From contig NC_092052.1 of NCBI RefSeq assembly GCF_003086295.3, positions 75,075,559 to 75,139,558 of the forward strand: 64,000 nt of DNA. The letters are read 5' to 3'. Below, piece after piece: positions 22,338 to 33,640 of this stretch. Every line of letters begins with the position of its first letter. Position 1 is the first letter of the stretch. The stretch comes from Arachis hypogaea (taxonomy: Eukaryota > Streptophyta > Magnoliopsida > Fabales > Fabaceae). Made by a program: the position numbers and the translations under genes. The notes under the pieces are model-generated. The model was given only the letters and a program-made list of their open reading frames with translations, ran no database searches and was not told where the DNA came from.

Positions 22338-22828
22338 CAGGCATATGTCCTCTAGGACTTGGTCCAGCTTTGGATTAGCTACCACCCTTCTATTGTAGGA
22401 ATCAGGGTCATCATTTTTCAAGGGTAACTTAAAGATCTCTCTCACCTTATCAAGATGAAAATAGAGGATCTTCCCCCTGACCATAGTGCAAAAAGTATGG
22501 AATATTGTTCCATCTTTCTTTTGCTTATCTGTTATCCACAGATTTGCATAGAATCCATGGATCATGTCGATTCCAACATTGATCTCAAGATTGGCTAGAA
22601 TCTCCCAGCCTCTCTTTAATTTTGAATATGCTCCTGGATCTCTAGGTATTCATCTTCTCCTAATTCAAATCTTGCCTCATGGATTACTGGCCTTTTACTC
22701 ATTATCTTGTGATAATGTTCTTCATGTTGATTAGTGTAGAATCTAACAGGTTTGAAAACAACTGTTGGATCATCTTCTTTCTTGTTTCTTGGAATGATTT
22801 TGCCACTTTTTGGAGCGATGAGGATCAA
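22338..22828 (-). pseudogene. Element G env-position ORF, N-terminal half
   Basis: Starts MILIAPKSGK at 22828. Recognisable stretches are RFYTNQHEEHYHKIM, RFELGEDEYLEIQEHI, then (after a stop and frame change near 22616) RGWEILANLEINVG, FYANLWITD and GKILYFHLDKVREIF. These match the N-terminal half of the putative plant transposon protein family. Codon phase carries straight across the H insertion when one copy of the target duplication is ignored. Confidence 0.75.
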
Positions 22829-22854
22829 ACTTCAATGAAAGAACAAGGCTCCTT

Positions 22855-22893
22855 CCACACCAAACTTAAAAGGTTTGCTCGTCCTCGAGCAAA
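22855..22893 (-). other. G internal hairpin with second polypurine-like motif
   Basis: Sense strand: TTTGCTCG/CGAGCAAA, loop AGGA (22893-22874), then CCTTTTAAGTTTGGTGTGG. It lies just upstream of the env-position ORF start at 22828, so G carries this signal twice. Confidence 0.78.
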
Positions 22894-23792
22894 AGGTAAG
22901 AAAGGAAGAAGAAGAAAGTGAAGGAGAGAGGATGTGAATGAGAGAGAGGGGAACACGGACATATATAAGGAGGGAGGGATTTTCGAAAATTAATTTCAAA
23001 TAGAAAAGAAGATTTAAAAAATATAGAGAATGATAAGTTTTAAAAATTGGGTTCATCATCAAAGATATGAGAAAGATATAAAAGATAAGGTAGGAAATAA
23101 TGAAAAGATTTTAAAGTTTAAAAGATATGAACAAGAATTACAAAAGATATGAAAAGATTTAAAAGATTTTAAAAGAAATTAAAAATATTTAAAATTTGAA
23201 TGGAATTTGAATTTGAAATTTTGGAAAATGATTGAAATTTAAAATGATAGGTTGAATGAGGAAAGAAGAGAAGATGAAGAAAAGATAAGGTTTTAGAGAA
23301 GATACCTCCCTGGCCCTCTGTTTGGCGTTAAACGCCCAAAATGGTTGGATTCTAGCGTTTAACGCTGGGTGTTCCTCTTGCTGGGCATTGAACACCTAGA
23401 ATGACATTCATTCTGGCATTCAACGCTAGGTTGCCTTTCTTTATGGGCATTGAACGCCCAGCCAGGGCTCCTTGGCTAGCATTCAACGCTGGTCTAGCTA
23501 CCTCTCTTGGGCGTTGAATGCCCAGCCAGTACCCCTTGGCTGGCGTTCAACGCTAGATGTGCTACCCTCATGGGCGTTAAACGCTCATTCATCACCCTTT
23601 TCTAGCATTCAACGCCAGAGAGGTGCTTCCTCCAGGGTGTTCTATTTTCTATTCTGTATCATATTGTCTCTGTTTAAATACTGTTCATGATCACTAAGTT
23701 TGAAAAAAAAAGCAAATTAATAAAACTAATTATGAAGAAAACTAATTCAAACAGGAATAATTAGAAAATAAGAAAATAATAGGCTATTAGTC
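22894..23792 (-). other. Spacer of element G with GGCGTT/AACGCC word cluster
   Basis: Two zones. At 22920-23310 the plus strand is purine- and A-rich (AAAGAT repeats) without coding potential. At 23318-23630 there are about a dozen copies of the self-complementary word GGCGTTNAACGCC and its decayed forms (for example TGGGCGTTGAATGCCC) spaced 30-45 bp. At 23640-23792 nothing notable. Confidence 0.8.
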
Positions 23793-23810
23793 ATTGGGTT
23801 GCCTCCCAAT
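23793..23810 (-). ncRNA. Post-stop hairpin, element G
   Basis: Sense ATTGGG-AGGCAA-CCCAAT, a perfect 6-bp stem 19 bp after the pol stop codon. Related hairpins at 27230 and 44173 keep the pairing with different bases. An RNA role is inferred. Confidence 0.6.
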
Positions 23811-23829
23811 AAGCACTTATTTAATGTCT

Positions 23830-25143
23830 TTAGCTGGACTTCACTGTTGAGCCTCCTAGCTCAATACCTCCTTCAAGGTAATGCTTGACTCTCTGTCCAT
23901 TGACAGTGAACCTATTGTCTGGATCTTTACCTTGAAGTTCTATGTGCCCATAAGGTGATGCACTAGTAATCACATATGGTCCCTTCCAACGGGGTTTGAG
24001 TTTCCCAGGGAATAATTTGAGTCTTGAGTTGAAGAGTAGAACCTTTTGTCCTGGTTCAAAGACTCTGGAAGATATCTTCTTGTCATGCCACCTTTTGATT
24101 TTTCTTTATGGATCTTTTCATTTTCAAATGCAGCCAAGTCAAATTCGTCCAACTCATTTAGTTGGAGTAGCCATTTTTCTCCAGCTGCCTTAGCATCAAG
24201 GTTGAGGAATCTGGTTACCCAATAGGCCTTGTGTTCCAGTTCCACTGGCAGATGCCAGGATTTTCCATACACTAACTGGTATGGCGAAGTTCTAATAGGG
24301 GTTTTGAAAGCTGTTCTGTATGCCCATAGAGCTTTCTAGCCCAGTCCTTCCGAGAGGCGCTTACTGTCCTCTCTAGGATTCGCTTATGGCAAACTCCGTA
24401 ACGGCTCAGAACAGAGTCAAGTTGTCTATTACAGAAATGAGTACCTCCATCACTAATCAATGTCTGAGGAACACCAAATCTGCTGAGATGTTCTTCTGGA
24501 GGAACTTCATTACTACCCTAGTGTCATTAGAGGGTGAAGCTATTGCGTCAACCCATTTATACATATAATCCACTGCTACAAGGATGTAAGTGTTTGAGTA
24601 TGAAGGTGGGAAGGGTCCCATGAAGTCTATGCCCCATACATCAAATAACTCAATCTCTAGGATTCCTTGTTGAGGCATGTCATGACCGTGACGGAGATTG
24701 CCAACTCTCTGGCAATTGTCACAATTACGGATAAACTCTCTAGAGTCTTTAAAGAGCTTGGGCTAGTAGAAGTCACTTTGGAGGACCTTTGTGCGTGTTC
24801 GCTCACTTCCAAAGTCTCCTCCATAGTCTGACCCATGGCAATGCCATATGATTCTCCGTGCCACTTCTTCAGACACACAACGTCGGATTATTCTGTCTGG
24901 GAATCTCTTAAAGAGATATGGCTCATCCCACAAATAGTACTTTTCATCATGCATGAGTTTCCGGGCTTGCTGCCTATTGTACTCTTTGAGGATAAATCTT
25001 ATAGCCTTGTAATTTGTAATGTCTGCAAACCAAGGTGCTTTCCAGATGGCAAAAAGTTGCTCATCTGGAAAGATTTCGGATATGTCAGTAGAAGGAGGAG
25101 AAGTCCCCGCTACTAGTTCAATCCAAGACAAGTGGTCAGCCAC
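23830..25143 (-). pseudogene. Element G integrase
   Basis: The zinc-finger region is near 24700-24860 (HCHGSDYGG, then [18 protein letters not shown] sequence in a shifted frame). Core: [45 protein letters not shown], so the first two Asp positions are visible. The last core stretch is frame-damaged near 24300. The C-terminal stretch [18 protein letters not shown] and LNELDEFRLxA-like sequence is typical of Athila integrases. The end is GGSTVKSS followed by a stop at 23830-23832. Several stops and shifts interrupt it. Confidence 0.85.
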
Positions 25144-26677
25144 TTAATTTTCTGTCCCCTTTCTGTCTCTAATTTCTATATCAAACTCTTGCAGGAGTAA
25201 CACCCATCTTATGAGCCTAGGCTTAGAATCCTGCTTGGTGAGTAGATATTTTAGAGCAGCATGGTCAGTATAAATAATTACCTTAGATCCTACTAAATAG
25301 GATCTGAACTTGTCAATAGTATAAACTACTGCAAGTAATTCCTTTTCTGTGGTGGTATAATTCTTCTGCGCTTCATTTAGGACACGAATGGCATAATAAA
25401 TGACGTACAAAAGCTTGTCATGCCTCTGCCTCAGAACTGCGCCATTGGCATGGTCACTGGCGTCACACATCAACTCGAATGGTAAGTCCAGTTAGGTGCA
25501 GAGATTATATGTGCCATGATAAGCTTAGCTTTTTGGGTCTCAAAGGCCTGCAGACACTCTTGGTCAAAGACAAATGGAGTGTTAGTGGTGAGTAAGTTGC
25601 ACAGGGGTTTTGAGATTTTAAAAAAATTCTTTATAAACCTCCTGTAGAATCCTACATGTCCTAGGAAACTTCTGATTTCTTTAACATTAATAGGTGGTGG
25701 TAATCACTCGATTACCTCCACTTTAGCTTGATCCACTTTTATTCCCTTGTTTGAAATCCGATGTCCAAGGACAATTCCTTCAGTCATCATGAAGTGATAT
25801 TTCTCCCAGTTTAAGACCAGGTTTGTCTCTTGGCATCGTTTAAGAACTAGGGTCAGATGGTCAAGGCAGGATTCAAATGAATCTCCATAGACAGAGAAGT
25901 TATCCATGAACACTTCAAGGAACTTCTCCACCATATCAGAAAAGATGGAGAGCATACATCTCTGGAAGGTGGCAGGTGCATTGCACCAGCCAAATGGCAT
26001 TCGCCTATAGGCAAATACGCCATATGGGCATGTGAATGCTGTCTTTTCTTGATCGTGTGGATCCACTGTTATTTGATTGTACCTAGAATATCCATCTAGG
26101 AAACAATAAAAAGCATTCCCTGCTAGTCTCTCTAGCATTTGATCAATAAATGGTAAAGGAAAATGATCCTTTCTGGTGGCGTTATTGAGTCTTCTATATA
26201 GTCAATACACATACGCCACCCTGTGACTGTCCTTGTAGGAATTAGTTCATTCTTTTCATTATGAACTACTGTCATGCCTTACTTTTTGGGAACAACTTGG
26301 ACAGGGCTTACCCATGGGCTGTCAGAGATGGGATAAATAATCCCAGCCTCCCATAGCTTAGTGACTTCCTTCTGTACTACTTCCTTCATAGCTAGATTTA
26401 GTTGCCTTTATGGTTGCACCACTGGTTTGGCGTCATCCTCCAACAGAATTTTGTGTATGCATCAGGTCGGGCTAATGCCCTTAAGGTCAGTTATAGTCCA
26501 CCCAAGAGCAGTCTTGTGTGTCTTTAGCACTTGAATTAGTGCTTCTTCTTCCTGTGGCTCTAATCTAGAGCTTATGATTACATTATAAGTGTCTCCATCT
26601 TCTAGAAATGCATAAACTAGCTTTCTGAACTTCACCCTCCAATCCGAACTAAATGACCACGGGAGTGGCGTTTGATG
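25144..26677 (-). pseudogene. Element G reverse transcriptase and RNase H
   Basis: The N-terminal part (26677-26150) reads as FLEDGDTYNVIISS, KTHKTALGWTI, KEVVQKEVTKLWEAGIIYPISDS with stops. RT motifs: FLDGYSRYNQI, MPFGWCNAPATFQRCM and VFMDNFSVYG; the last replaces FMDD by FMDN, losing a catalytic Asp. RNase [48 protein letters not shown]. The RT has no second, archaeal-type RNase H, unlike A-D. Confidence 0.88.
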
Positions 26678-27047
26678 AGGATCAGAGGAGATTAAATCAC
26701 TAAAGGATTAGGGTTTAATTACTTACAGTTTGCCATAGAATGAATCATTCATTGTTAAAATAGTTAGTAAGAAGTTTTAATCTGGAAAGATAAACATCTC
26801 CGAGACCTTAACTGTTTTCTTATATTGTTTTTACACCAAACCTTCAATTGCTTTTTTTATTATCTTGTTTTATGCGTTTTCAACAACAACCATCTTTTAC
26901 TGTTTACCTGACTAAGTCCAACAAGATAACTATTGCTTGCTTAGTCCGACAATCCTCGTGGGATCGACCCTCACTTACTTGAGGTATTACTTGGCTGACC
27001 CGGTGCACTTGCCGGTTAAGTTGTGCGAGTTCCAATTTCACGCACCG
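26678..27047 (+). repeat. Truncated LTR 3' end in reverse orientation between G and G2
   Basis: Matches the last 370 bp of the F- and I-type LTRs, from GGATCAGAGGAGATTAA through CCTCGTGGGATCGACCCTCA to a CACGCACC terminus, but on the plus strand, opposite to the coding of both neighbours. No target duplication is visible. Its left edge is placed where similarity to the I LTR begins (plus or minus 5 bp). Confidence 0.8.
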
Positions 27048-27229
27048 TTAGCGCCAAAACACTTCGAGTCAACCTTGCTCCAGGGTGTTTTGTTCTTCCT
27101 TCTGAATCTTCCTGTCCTTGTTCTAAGCACTGTGCAAGATCACAAACAAGATTAAACCTTGGAAAACTATGAAAATCAATGAAAAATAAAATGAAAATCA
27201 CACTGATGTAAAATGAAAGGATACTCATT

Positions 27230-27247
27230 GTTGGGTTGCCTCCCAAC
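27230..27247 (-). ncRNA. Post-stop hairpin, element G2
   Basis: Sense GTTGGG-AGGCAA-CCCAAC, extendable to an 8-bp stem (27228-27249), 51 bp after the stop at 27298. Confidence 0.6.
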
Positions 27248-27297
27248 AAGAACTTCTTTACCATCACTAGCATGATGGTCAGCTCCTCTAAGGAGGA

Positions 27298-27585
27298 GGG
27301 TCATAGGGGCTTAGGTTCTCACCCCTCACTATGAACTTCTTTCTTGCACTATCATGGATCAACTTAATGTGTTCAAGAGATAGGATCCTATTCACAGTAT
27401 GAGGTAGCAGGACTGGACTTCTAGTGATCACCACTTTCATTCCAAGTGAGAAGTCTTTAGTGAAAATCTTCTTGTTCCTCCAGCCCTTGGGTACCTTCTT
27501 CTTGGGAATTCCTCCCTCCTTAGTGGGTGAAGAACGCCTAATACCAAACTTAAGTTTGATGTCAGGGGGATTGTATTGGTTTCCA
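27298..27585 (-). pseudogene. Integrase-C-terminal-like tail fused to G2 protease region
   Basis: Translation: VPKGWRNKKIFTKDFSLGMK, TVNRILSLEHIKLI, ARKKFIVRGENLSPYDPPP, stop. The pattern of a short beta-rich segment ending FxVRGExLxPY resembles the end of gypsy integrases (for G itself, RFTVNGQRVKHYL). It follows the protease lobe with no RT between. The upstream join (27500-27600) is out of frame. Alternative: an unrelated capsid tail. Confidence 0.5.
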
Positions 27586-29317
27586 CTAAGGGAGAAGGCT
27601 TAAGAAATAAACTCTACATACAAGTATCTCCTTCTCTAGAGAGTGATGAAGGTTTAAAATCCTTGAATACCAGGTAGTCTTCTCGTAGCTCAGAACCAAT
27701 TCACCTCTCTCAACATCAATCAAAGTTCTCCCAGTAACTAGGAATGTTCTTCCTAGTATTATGGAGTCATTTGCATCCTCTCCCATATCAAGTACCACAG
27801 AATCTGTAGGGAGGTAAAGCTCTCCAACCTTGACTAAGACATTTTTCCACTGACCTATGTGCCTGCCTCAGAGACTTGTCTGCCATCTATAGTGCTATCC
27901 TTGTAGGCTGTGCCTCTTGAATTTGCAGCTTTTCCATCACAAACAAAGGCATCAGATTAATACTTGAGCTAAGATCACAAATAGCTTTGTAAAAAATGAT
28001 ATTCCCAATAGTACAAGGAATCTGAAAGTTTCTTGGATCTGGCATCTTCTCTGGCAGCTTTCTCTGAATGAGTGCACTACATTCCTTGGTCAGTACCACT
28101 ATTTTATCTCTCTTTAAGGCCTTCTTCTCAAAGAGTAAGCCTTTCATGAATGCTACATAGGGAGGCATTTTCTCAAGAGTCTTAGCGAAAGGAATATTGA
28201 CTTTTAACTTCTTAAAGACCTCCAAAAACTGAGAGAACTGCTCATTATTGGACTGCTCTTGGAGCTCCTGAGGGTGTAATACTTCAGGCTCTTGAATAGG
28301 TGCCCTAGGTGAGACGTGTGACAGCGTAACTTCATCCTTTTCTAGAGCTTCTTTCTCTTCTAACTCCTTAGCAACCTGCGCTTCCTTTGGCATGAATTCA
28401 TGAGCCATTGTGAGGGCCTTACACTCTTCCCTTGGATTTACCTTTGTGTCACCAGGAAGAGTGTTAGGAGGTCTCTCAGGTATTCTTTTGCTCAACTGAC
28501 CCACTTGTACTTCCAAGTTCCGAATTAAAGCTCTAGTCTCCTGCATAAAGCTATGAGCACTCTTGGAAAGTTTTGCAACTAAAGAGGCCAAGTCAAGAGT
28601 GTTCTAAGGTTGAGTTGATGCCTGCTGTGGTTGAGAAGTTTGAAATTGACAGTTGTTGATATTATTGAACTTATTTTGATTAAAACCGCCCTGAGAGTTA
28701 TTGTTGAAATTTGGCCAGGGCTTCTAGGGTTGCTCTCTCCACCCAAAGTTTGGGTGATTCCTCCATCCTTGATTGAATATATTTGAATAAGGATCATTAT
28801 TAGGATTTCTGGAGAAATTTCCCATATAATTAACTTGCTCAGGAGTGGGTTGATCATAACCATAATTCTCTTCTTGGTTGAAGCCTCCATTCATGTCATA
28901 AGATGCATCTTGAGTATTATCAGCTAAGACTTGCATCCTACTTAATTGCTGAGTAATCATACTGATTTGTTGTGACATGATCTTGTTCTGAGCTAGAATG
29001 GCATCCAGGGTGTCCACCTTCATAATTCCTTTCTTCACAAGATTCACAGGATTCCTCTCAAAAAAGTACAGATATTAGTTGTTAGCAACCATCTCAATAT
29101 GCTCATTAGCTTCTCCAGGCGTCTTCTTCATGTACAAGGAACATCCTGCGAAATTATCCAGAGACATTGTTGCCATCTCAGAGAGGCCATCATTGAAAAT
29201 CTACGGCTTGGTCCAGTATGAAAACATATCTGCGAGTCACTTCCTGATCATCTGCTTGTATCTTTCTTAGGCTTCATAGATGGACTCACCATCTTTCTGC
29301 CTAAAAGTCTGAACATC
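27586..29317 (-). pseudogene. G2 gag and protease
   Basis: Gag starts mid-protein at 29317 (RQKDGESIYEA ... RYKQMIRKC), then a linker of Asn/Gln/Gly-rich character (28720-28900, NPNNDPYSNIFNQGWRNHPN) typical of Athila gag, without a CCHC knuckle. Next a charged region (ELEEKEALEKDEV) and the pre-protease block KLKVNIPFAKTLEKMP. The protease site reads CDLSSSINLMP, a change from the usual DLGAS. The second lobe is SIILGRTFLVTGRTLIDVE (27586-27798). Multiple stops and a frameshift. Confidence 0.8.
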
Positions 29318-30856
29318 TGGTGCGCGAAATTAAAACTCACACAACTGAACTGGCAAGTGCACCAGGTCGTCCAAGTAATACCTCAGGTGAGTGAGGGTCG
29401 ATCCCACGAAGTTTGTCGGATTGAGCAAGCAATGGTTATCTTGTTGGACTTAGTCAGGCAAATAGAAAAGGTAGTTGTTATTGTAAATGCATAAAACAGA
29501 ATAATAAAGAAAGCAATACCAAACTGGTGTAGAAATAATGATAGGAAATCAGTTAAGACCTTGGAGATGCTTATCCTTCCGGATTAATACTTCTTACTGA
29601 CTAATTTAACAATGAGTGATCATTCAATGGTAAGGCTGTAAGTGATTAAAGCCGGGGATAGTGGTCATTAATCTCCTCTGATCCAGATCACATGCCAGTG
29701 CTAATGGTCATCCAATCTGAACGAGGGTGAAGCAGACGCAATTCAATCTCTGATAATCCTACTCAAAACGCCACAGACAAGGTCGGATCTTCCGGATCAA
29801 AGAATGAAACTCTATGATTCTAGCCTTAGCACCACAGAAACCTCAATTACCCTTGACTAATGAGATTTTATGTCACGTATCCCAATTAGCACAAATGCTC
29901 TCTTGGAACCTGTGATGTATTCTCAAGCTGCATCTCAATACTTTTCGGCTAAGGATCAGCAAGAGCCCATGTAGAATAAGGGGTCATACTCTCGTTCCAC
30001 CCCAGATTCATAAAGAAGAAGAACAAAAATACATCATAGAATGGAATCAAACATGTATTAAAGTAGAAAAACAATAATATTAATCCATGGGGATGAGCAA
30101 AGCTCCTATCCTTAACTTAGGAGGTTTAGTTGCTCATACTTTACAGAAATAATATGAAAAATGTGTAAAGTGTCAAAAGGTTATGAACAAGGGTGATCCT
30201 TTTTCTATTTATACTAATCTAATAATTAAAAATAACAAAAATGAGATAAACTAAGCTAAGGGTGCGAAAATCTACTTCTGGGCCCACTTGGTGAGTTTTT
30301 GGGTTGAGCTTGGCGTCCAACTTGAGGAATGGGCATTGAACGCCCATTAGGGGGGTGTTCACACTGCCTTGTATTCCTTTTGGGGGGGTGTTGAACACCA
30401 ATTTTGGGCATTCAACACTGGCCTTGGTCCTCCTTGGGCTTTGAACACCAGAAATGGTGTAAGTTGGGCGTTCAACGCCCGTTTTGGGCAGGCCTCTCCA
30501 AAGAAAAGTATAAAGCATTATATATTGCTGGAAAGCTCTGAAAGTTAGCTTTCTAACGCTGTTGAAAATGCATCAATTAGATCTCTATAGCTCAAGATAT
30601 ACTCATTGGAATGCAACAAGGTCAGGATTTGACAACATCTATTGTCCTTTCTTTACCTCTGAATCAAACTTTACCAAAACTTGCCAACTTCACCCAAAAA
30701 TCACCTAAAATCATAAAAAAAATACAAAAACTCAAAGTAGCATCCAAAAGGTGAATTTTGCACTAAAACCTACTAAAACTTAATAAAATGTAATAAACTA
30801 TAGCTTAAAACACTAAGAAAATAATACCAAAAATGGTATAAAATATCCAATCATCT
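29318..30856 (-). repeat. 3' LTR of element I (1539 bp)
   Basis: Plus-strand ends TGGTGCGCGAAATT and AATCATCT (the terminal A is apparently mutated to T). It is closely related to the G and F LTRs. TATAAATAG (30213-30205) is a clear TATA box on the minus strand. GGCGTTNAACGCC-type words lie at 30300-30500. It interrupts the gag of G2 at ACATC; no matching duplication is found on the other side because the rest of I is truncated. Confidence 0.88.
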
Positions 30857-30894
30857 AAACACCAAACTTAAACTGTTGCTTGCCCTCAAGCAAC
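30857..30894 (-). other. I polypurine tract and adjacent hairpin
   Basis: Sense GTTGCTTG/CAAGCAAC with loop AGGG (30894-30875), then AGTTTAAGTTTGGTGTTT abutting the LTR. Confidence 0.8.
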
Positions 30895-32022
30895 CAAAAA
30901 TGAGATAGGACTAATGGAAGAGAAAAATACAATAGGTCTCAGAGTTGTCAATGAAGCTTAGTCCCAATTACTGAATAGGGCTATTAGCTCTTTACTTCTG
31001 AACAAGTTTGGCATCTCCTTTCCTTTGAAGCTCAGAAATATTGGCATCCCTTGGAACTAGAATCCGGATGATATTATTGATTCTCTTCTTTTAGCTTTTC
31101 TTAATTCTTGAACACAGCTTCTTTTTATTTTGGTGCTTTGCACCTTTTTTAGCCTAGCCGTGACTCTAAGTGTCTTGTTTTCAAGTATTACCACCGGATA
31201 CGTAAATGCTACAGGCACTTAACTGGGGGAACCCTTTGGATTCGAATTTAGCTTTGCTTAAATTCCCAGACAGTGGTGCCCAGAGTTCTTAAGCATACTC
31301 TTTAGCTTTGGGATCACGACTTTAACTGCTCAGTCTTAAGCTTTTTACTTGACACCTTCACACCTTCACACCACAAGCATTTAGTTAGGGATACCAACTC
31401 ATTTGAGCTTTTTAGGCCAATTTTGACCCTTCTAACCATTAATGCTCAAAGCCTTGGATCCTTGCTCTTTATTTATTAAATTTTCCTTCTCGAAATTTTT
31501 TTTCTTTTCTTCTACACATTTTTTCCTCTTTTTTTTCTTTTTTTTTTGCTGATTTTTCTTGATTCAAGAATCAATATTTTTTATTTTTCAAAAAATCAAT
31601 AATACTTCTCTAAATTCACTGTTCTTTCAAGAGCCAACATACTCAACTTCAACATCAAATATGCACAGTTGATTCATACATTCAGAAAATAAATGCAAGG
31701 GCCACCACATCAAAATAATTGAAATAACTCATGATATACTCAAAGCTTAAGTACCTCACTCTTTCTTTTTCAAATAAATTTTTCTTTTAAGCATGGTGAG
31801 GGATACATAGGATATCTTATAACCAAAACAAAATAAAATAGACTATTAAAGTAAGGAGGTTCTAAGAGTGATCATGCAAAAGTTAGAATAGAAAACAGGA
31901 AATACGATAAAGGAAGGAATAATGAAACTTAACCACCTCAGTTATAATGGCTGCTGCTAAATATGATCCACCTTCCTTTAGCAGAAACCCAGAGCTTGCT
32001 CTGCAATACCAAACTTAAAAGG
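30895..32022 (-). other. Non-coding 3' leader of element I
   Basis: Aligned by eye with 19149-20274 of G. Long pyrimidine/T runs at 31490-31560. No ORF resembling the env-position protein is present here, unlike G. Confidence 0.72.
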
Positions 32023-32132
32023 TTTGCTTGTCCCCAAGCAAAGAAAACTTGGTCCTCTCTGTTCCCTTATGGGTGTTGAACGCCCAAGTTCTAGAGCTTC
32101 TCCCCTCTGGTGTTGAACACCAGTAAGGGGCA
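32023..32132 (-). other. I internal hairpin and truncated spacer
   Basis: Sense TTTGCTTG/CAAGCAAA, loop GGGA (32042-32023), then CCTTTTAAGTTTGGTATTG. To its right a short spacer with GTGTTGAACGCCC and GGTGTTGAACACC words is cut by the LTR of F at 32133. Confidence 0.75.
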
Positions 32133-33616
32133 TGATGAGCGGATATTTTATACGCTTGTTGATGTTATTTTCATAGTATTTTCAGTATATTTTGTTACGT
32201 TTTACTATGATTTTGTAGGTTTTAATGCAAAATTCACTTTTTGGATTCTAATTTGAGCTTTTATGTTTTTCTATGATTTTAGGTGAATTTTGAGTGAATT
32301 TGGCAGAGTTTTGGTGAAGTCTGATTCAGAGGCAAGGAAAGCACAGCAGATGCTGTCAGAGAAGTCTTCGTGCATTCAAATGAGCGTTTCTGGAGCTCCA
32401 GAGGTCCCAATGACACGTTCTCAACGTCATTGGAAAGCTAACTTCTAGGGCTTTCCAGAAATATATAATGGTCTATACTTTTCTTCAGATTTGACAGCCC
32501 AAAATGGGCGTTGAACACCCAAACTACTCCCTAGTGAGCGTTCAACACCCCAAGAGGACCATGGCTGGAGTTGAATGCCCAAACCTGGCGTTCAATGCCA
32601 CAAAGGGGGCAAGGACGTAACACATTCACCCCCTAGTGGGCGTTCAATGCCTACTTCTTCAAGTTAGATGCCACACTCAAATCAAACACTAACCAAGTGG
32701 GCTAGAAGTGGATTTTCGCACCTTTAGCTTAGCTTATTTCATTTTTGTAATTTCCAATTATTATTAATGTCTCTTTAGGTTTAGGTTAGTATATATAGAA
32801 AGAAGATCACTCTTGATAATGATCTTCACCACCACTTTCGAACATTACATGTTATTCTCTGTATAGTATGAGCAACTAAACCTCTCTAAGTTAGGAGATC
32901 TGCTGATTCCTATGGATTAATGCAATTACTTTTCTACTTCAATCTATGTTTGATTCTATTCTATAATGCATTGTCTTTCTTCATCCTTATGAATGTCGAT
33001 TCTACATGAGTTCCTTAGGAGTCCTGACCTGGATAGTATTGAGCTACATCTTGAGGATGCATCATGGGTTCCAATAAGTTATCTGGGCTAATTGGGATAT
33101 GTGACATAAAACCTCATTAGTCAAGGGTGATTGAGGTTCCTGTGGCTCTAAGGGCTAGAACCATAAGAGCATTAGTCTCTGATCTGGAAGATCTGACCTT
33201 GTCTGTGGCGTTTTGAGTAGGACCATCATCCATATTGATCTACTCCGTTCGGATGTTTAGTTTGGACCTGAGGAGATTAATGACGATGACCAATGGCTTA
33301 ATCACTTACAGCCTTGCCATTGAAGGAATCTTTCATCATTGACGTAGTGAGTATGACGTGTTAATCAAGAAGAAGCATCTCCAAAGCCTTAACTACTGCT
33401 AATTAGTGTCTCTACGTTCTATTATTACTGCTTGTTTATGTGCCTACAATAAACAACAACTATCCTTTTATTCGTCTGACTAAGATCTGTAAGATAACCA
33501 CAGCTTGCTCGATCCGGTGATCCTCGTGGGATTCGACCCTCAATCACCTAAGGTATTACTTGGATGACCTAGTGCACTTCCCGATTCAGTTGTGCGAGTC
33601 ACAAATTCGCGCACCA
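32133..33616 (+). repeat. 5' LTR of element F (1484 bp)
   Basis: Starts TGATGAGCGGATATTT and ends CGCGCACCA. TATATATA at 32790-32797 is the likely TATA box. GGCGTT/AACGCC words at 32500-32660. Same family as the G and I LTRs. Confidence 0.92.
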
Positions 33617-33622
33617 TATTTT

Positions 33623-33640
33623 TGGCACCGTTGTCAGGGA
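33623..33640 (+). other. Primer-binding site of element F (tRNA-Asp type)
   Basis: TGGCACCGTTGTCAGGGA, three differences from the tRNA-Asp complement, 6 bp after the LTR. Confidence 0.8.

Larger units (their letters stand above)
17610..26677 (-). mobile_element. Element G: Athila-type Ty3/gypsy element, 5' part missing
   Basis: Minus-strand order: RT, RNase H and integrase (26677-23830), a post-stop hairpin, a spacer rich in GGCGTT/AACGCC words, an internal hairpin plus polypurine-like motif (22893-22855), an ORF in the env position, a 3' leader, a second hairpin with polypurine tract, and the 3' LTR. The gag-protease part and 5' LTR are absent; an inverted LTR fragment borders it on the right. 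Solo LTR H interrupts the env-position ORF. The left end cuts the K 3' LTR after GCTAC. Confidence 0.85.
27048..29317 (-). mobile_element. G2: gag-protease element derivative lacking RT and integrase core
   Basis: Minus-strand order: gag (interrupted at its 5' side by LTR I at 29318), protease, a segment resembling the integrase C-terminal domain, a stop at 27298, the post-stop hairpin, and the start of a GGCG-word spacer cut by the inverted LTR fragment. The RT, RNase H and integrase core expected between protease and this tail are absent. Confidence 0.7.

Noticed and set aside
20275..22828. Calling the env-position ORF a retroviral envelope gene
   Set aside because: No signal peptide, furin-type site or transmembrane segment visible; the similarity is to a plant transposon-protein family.
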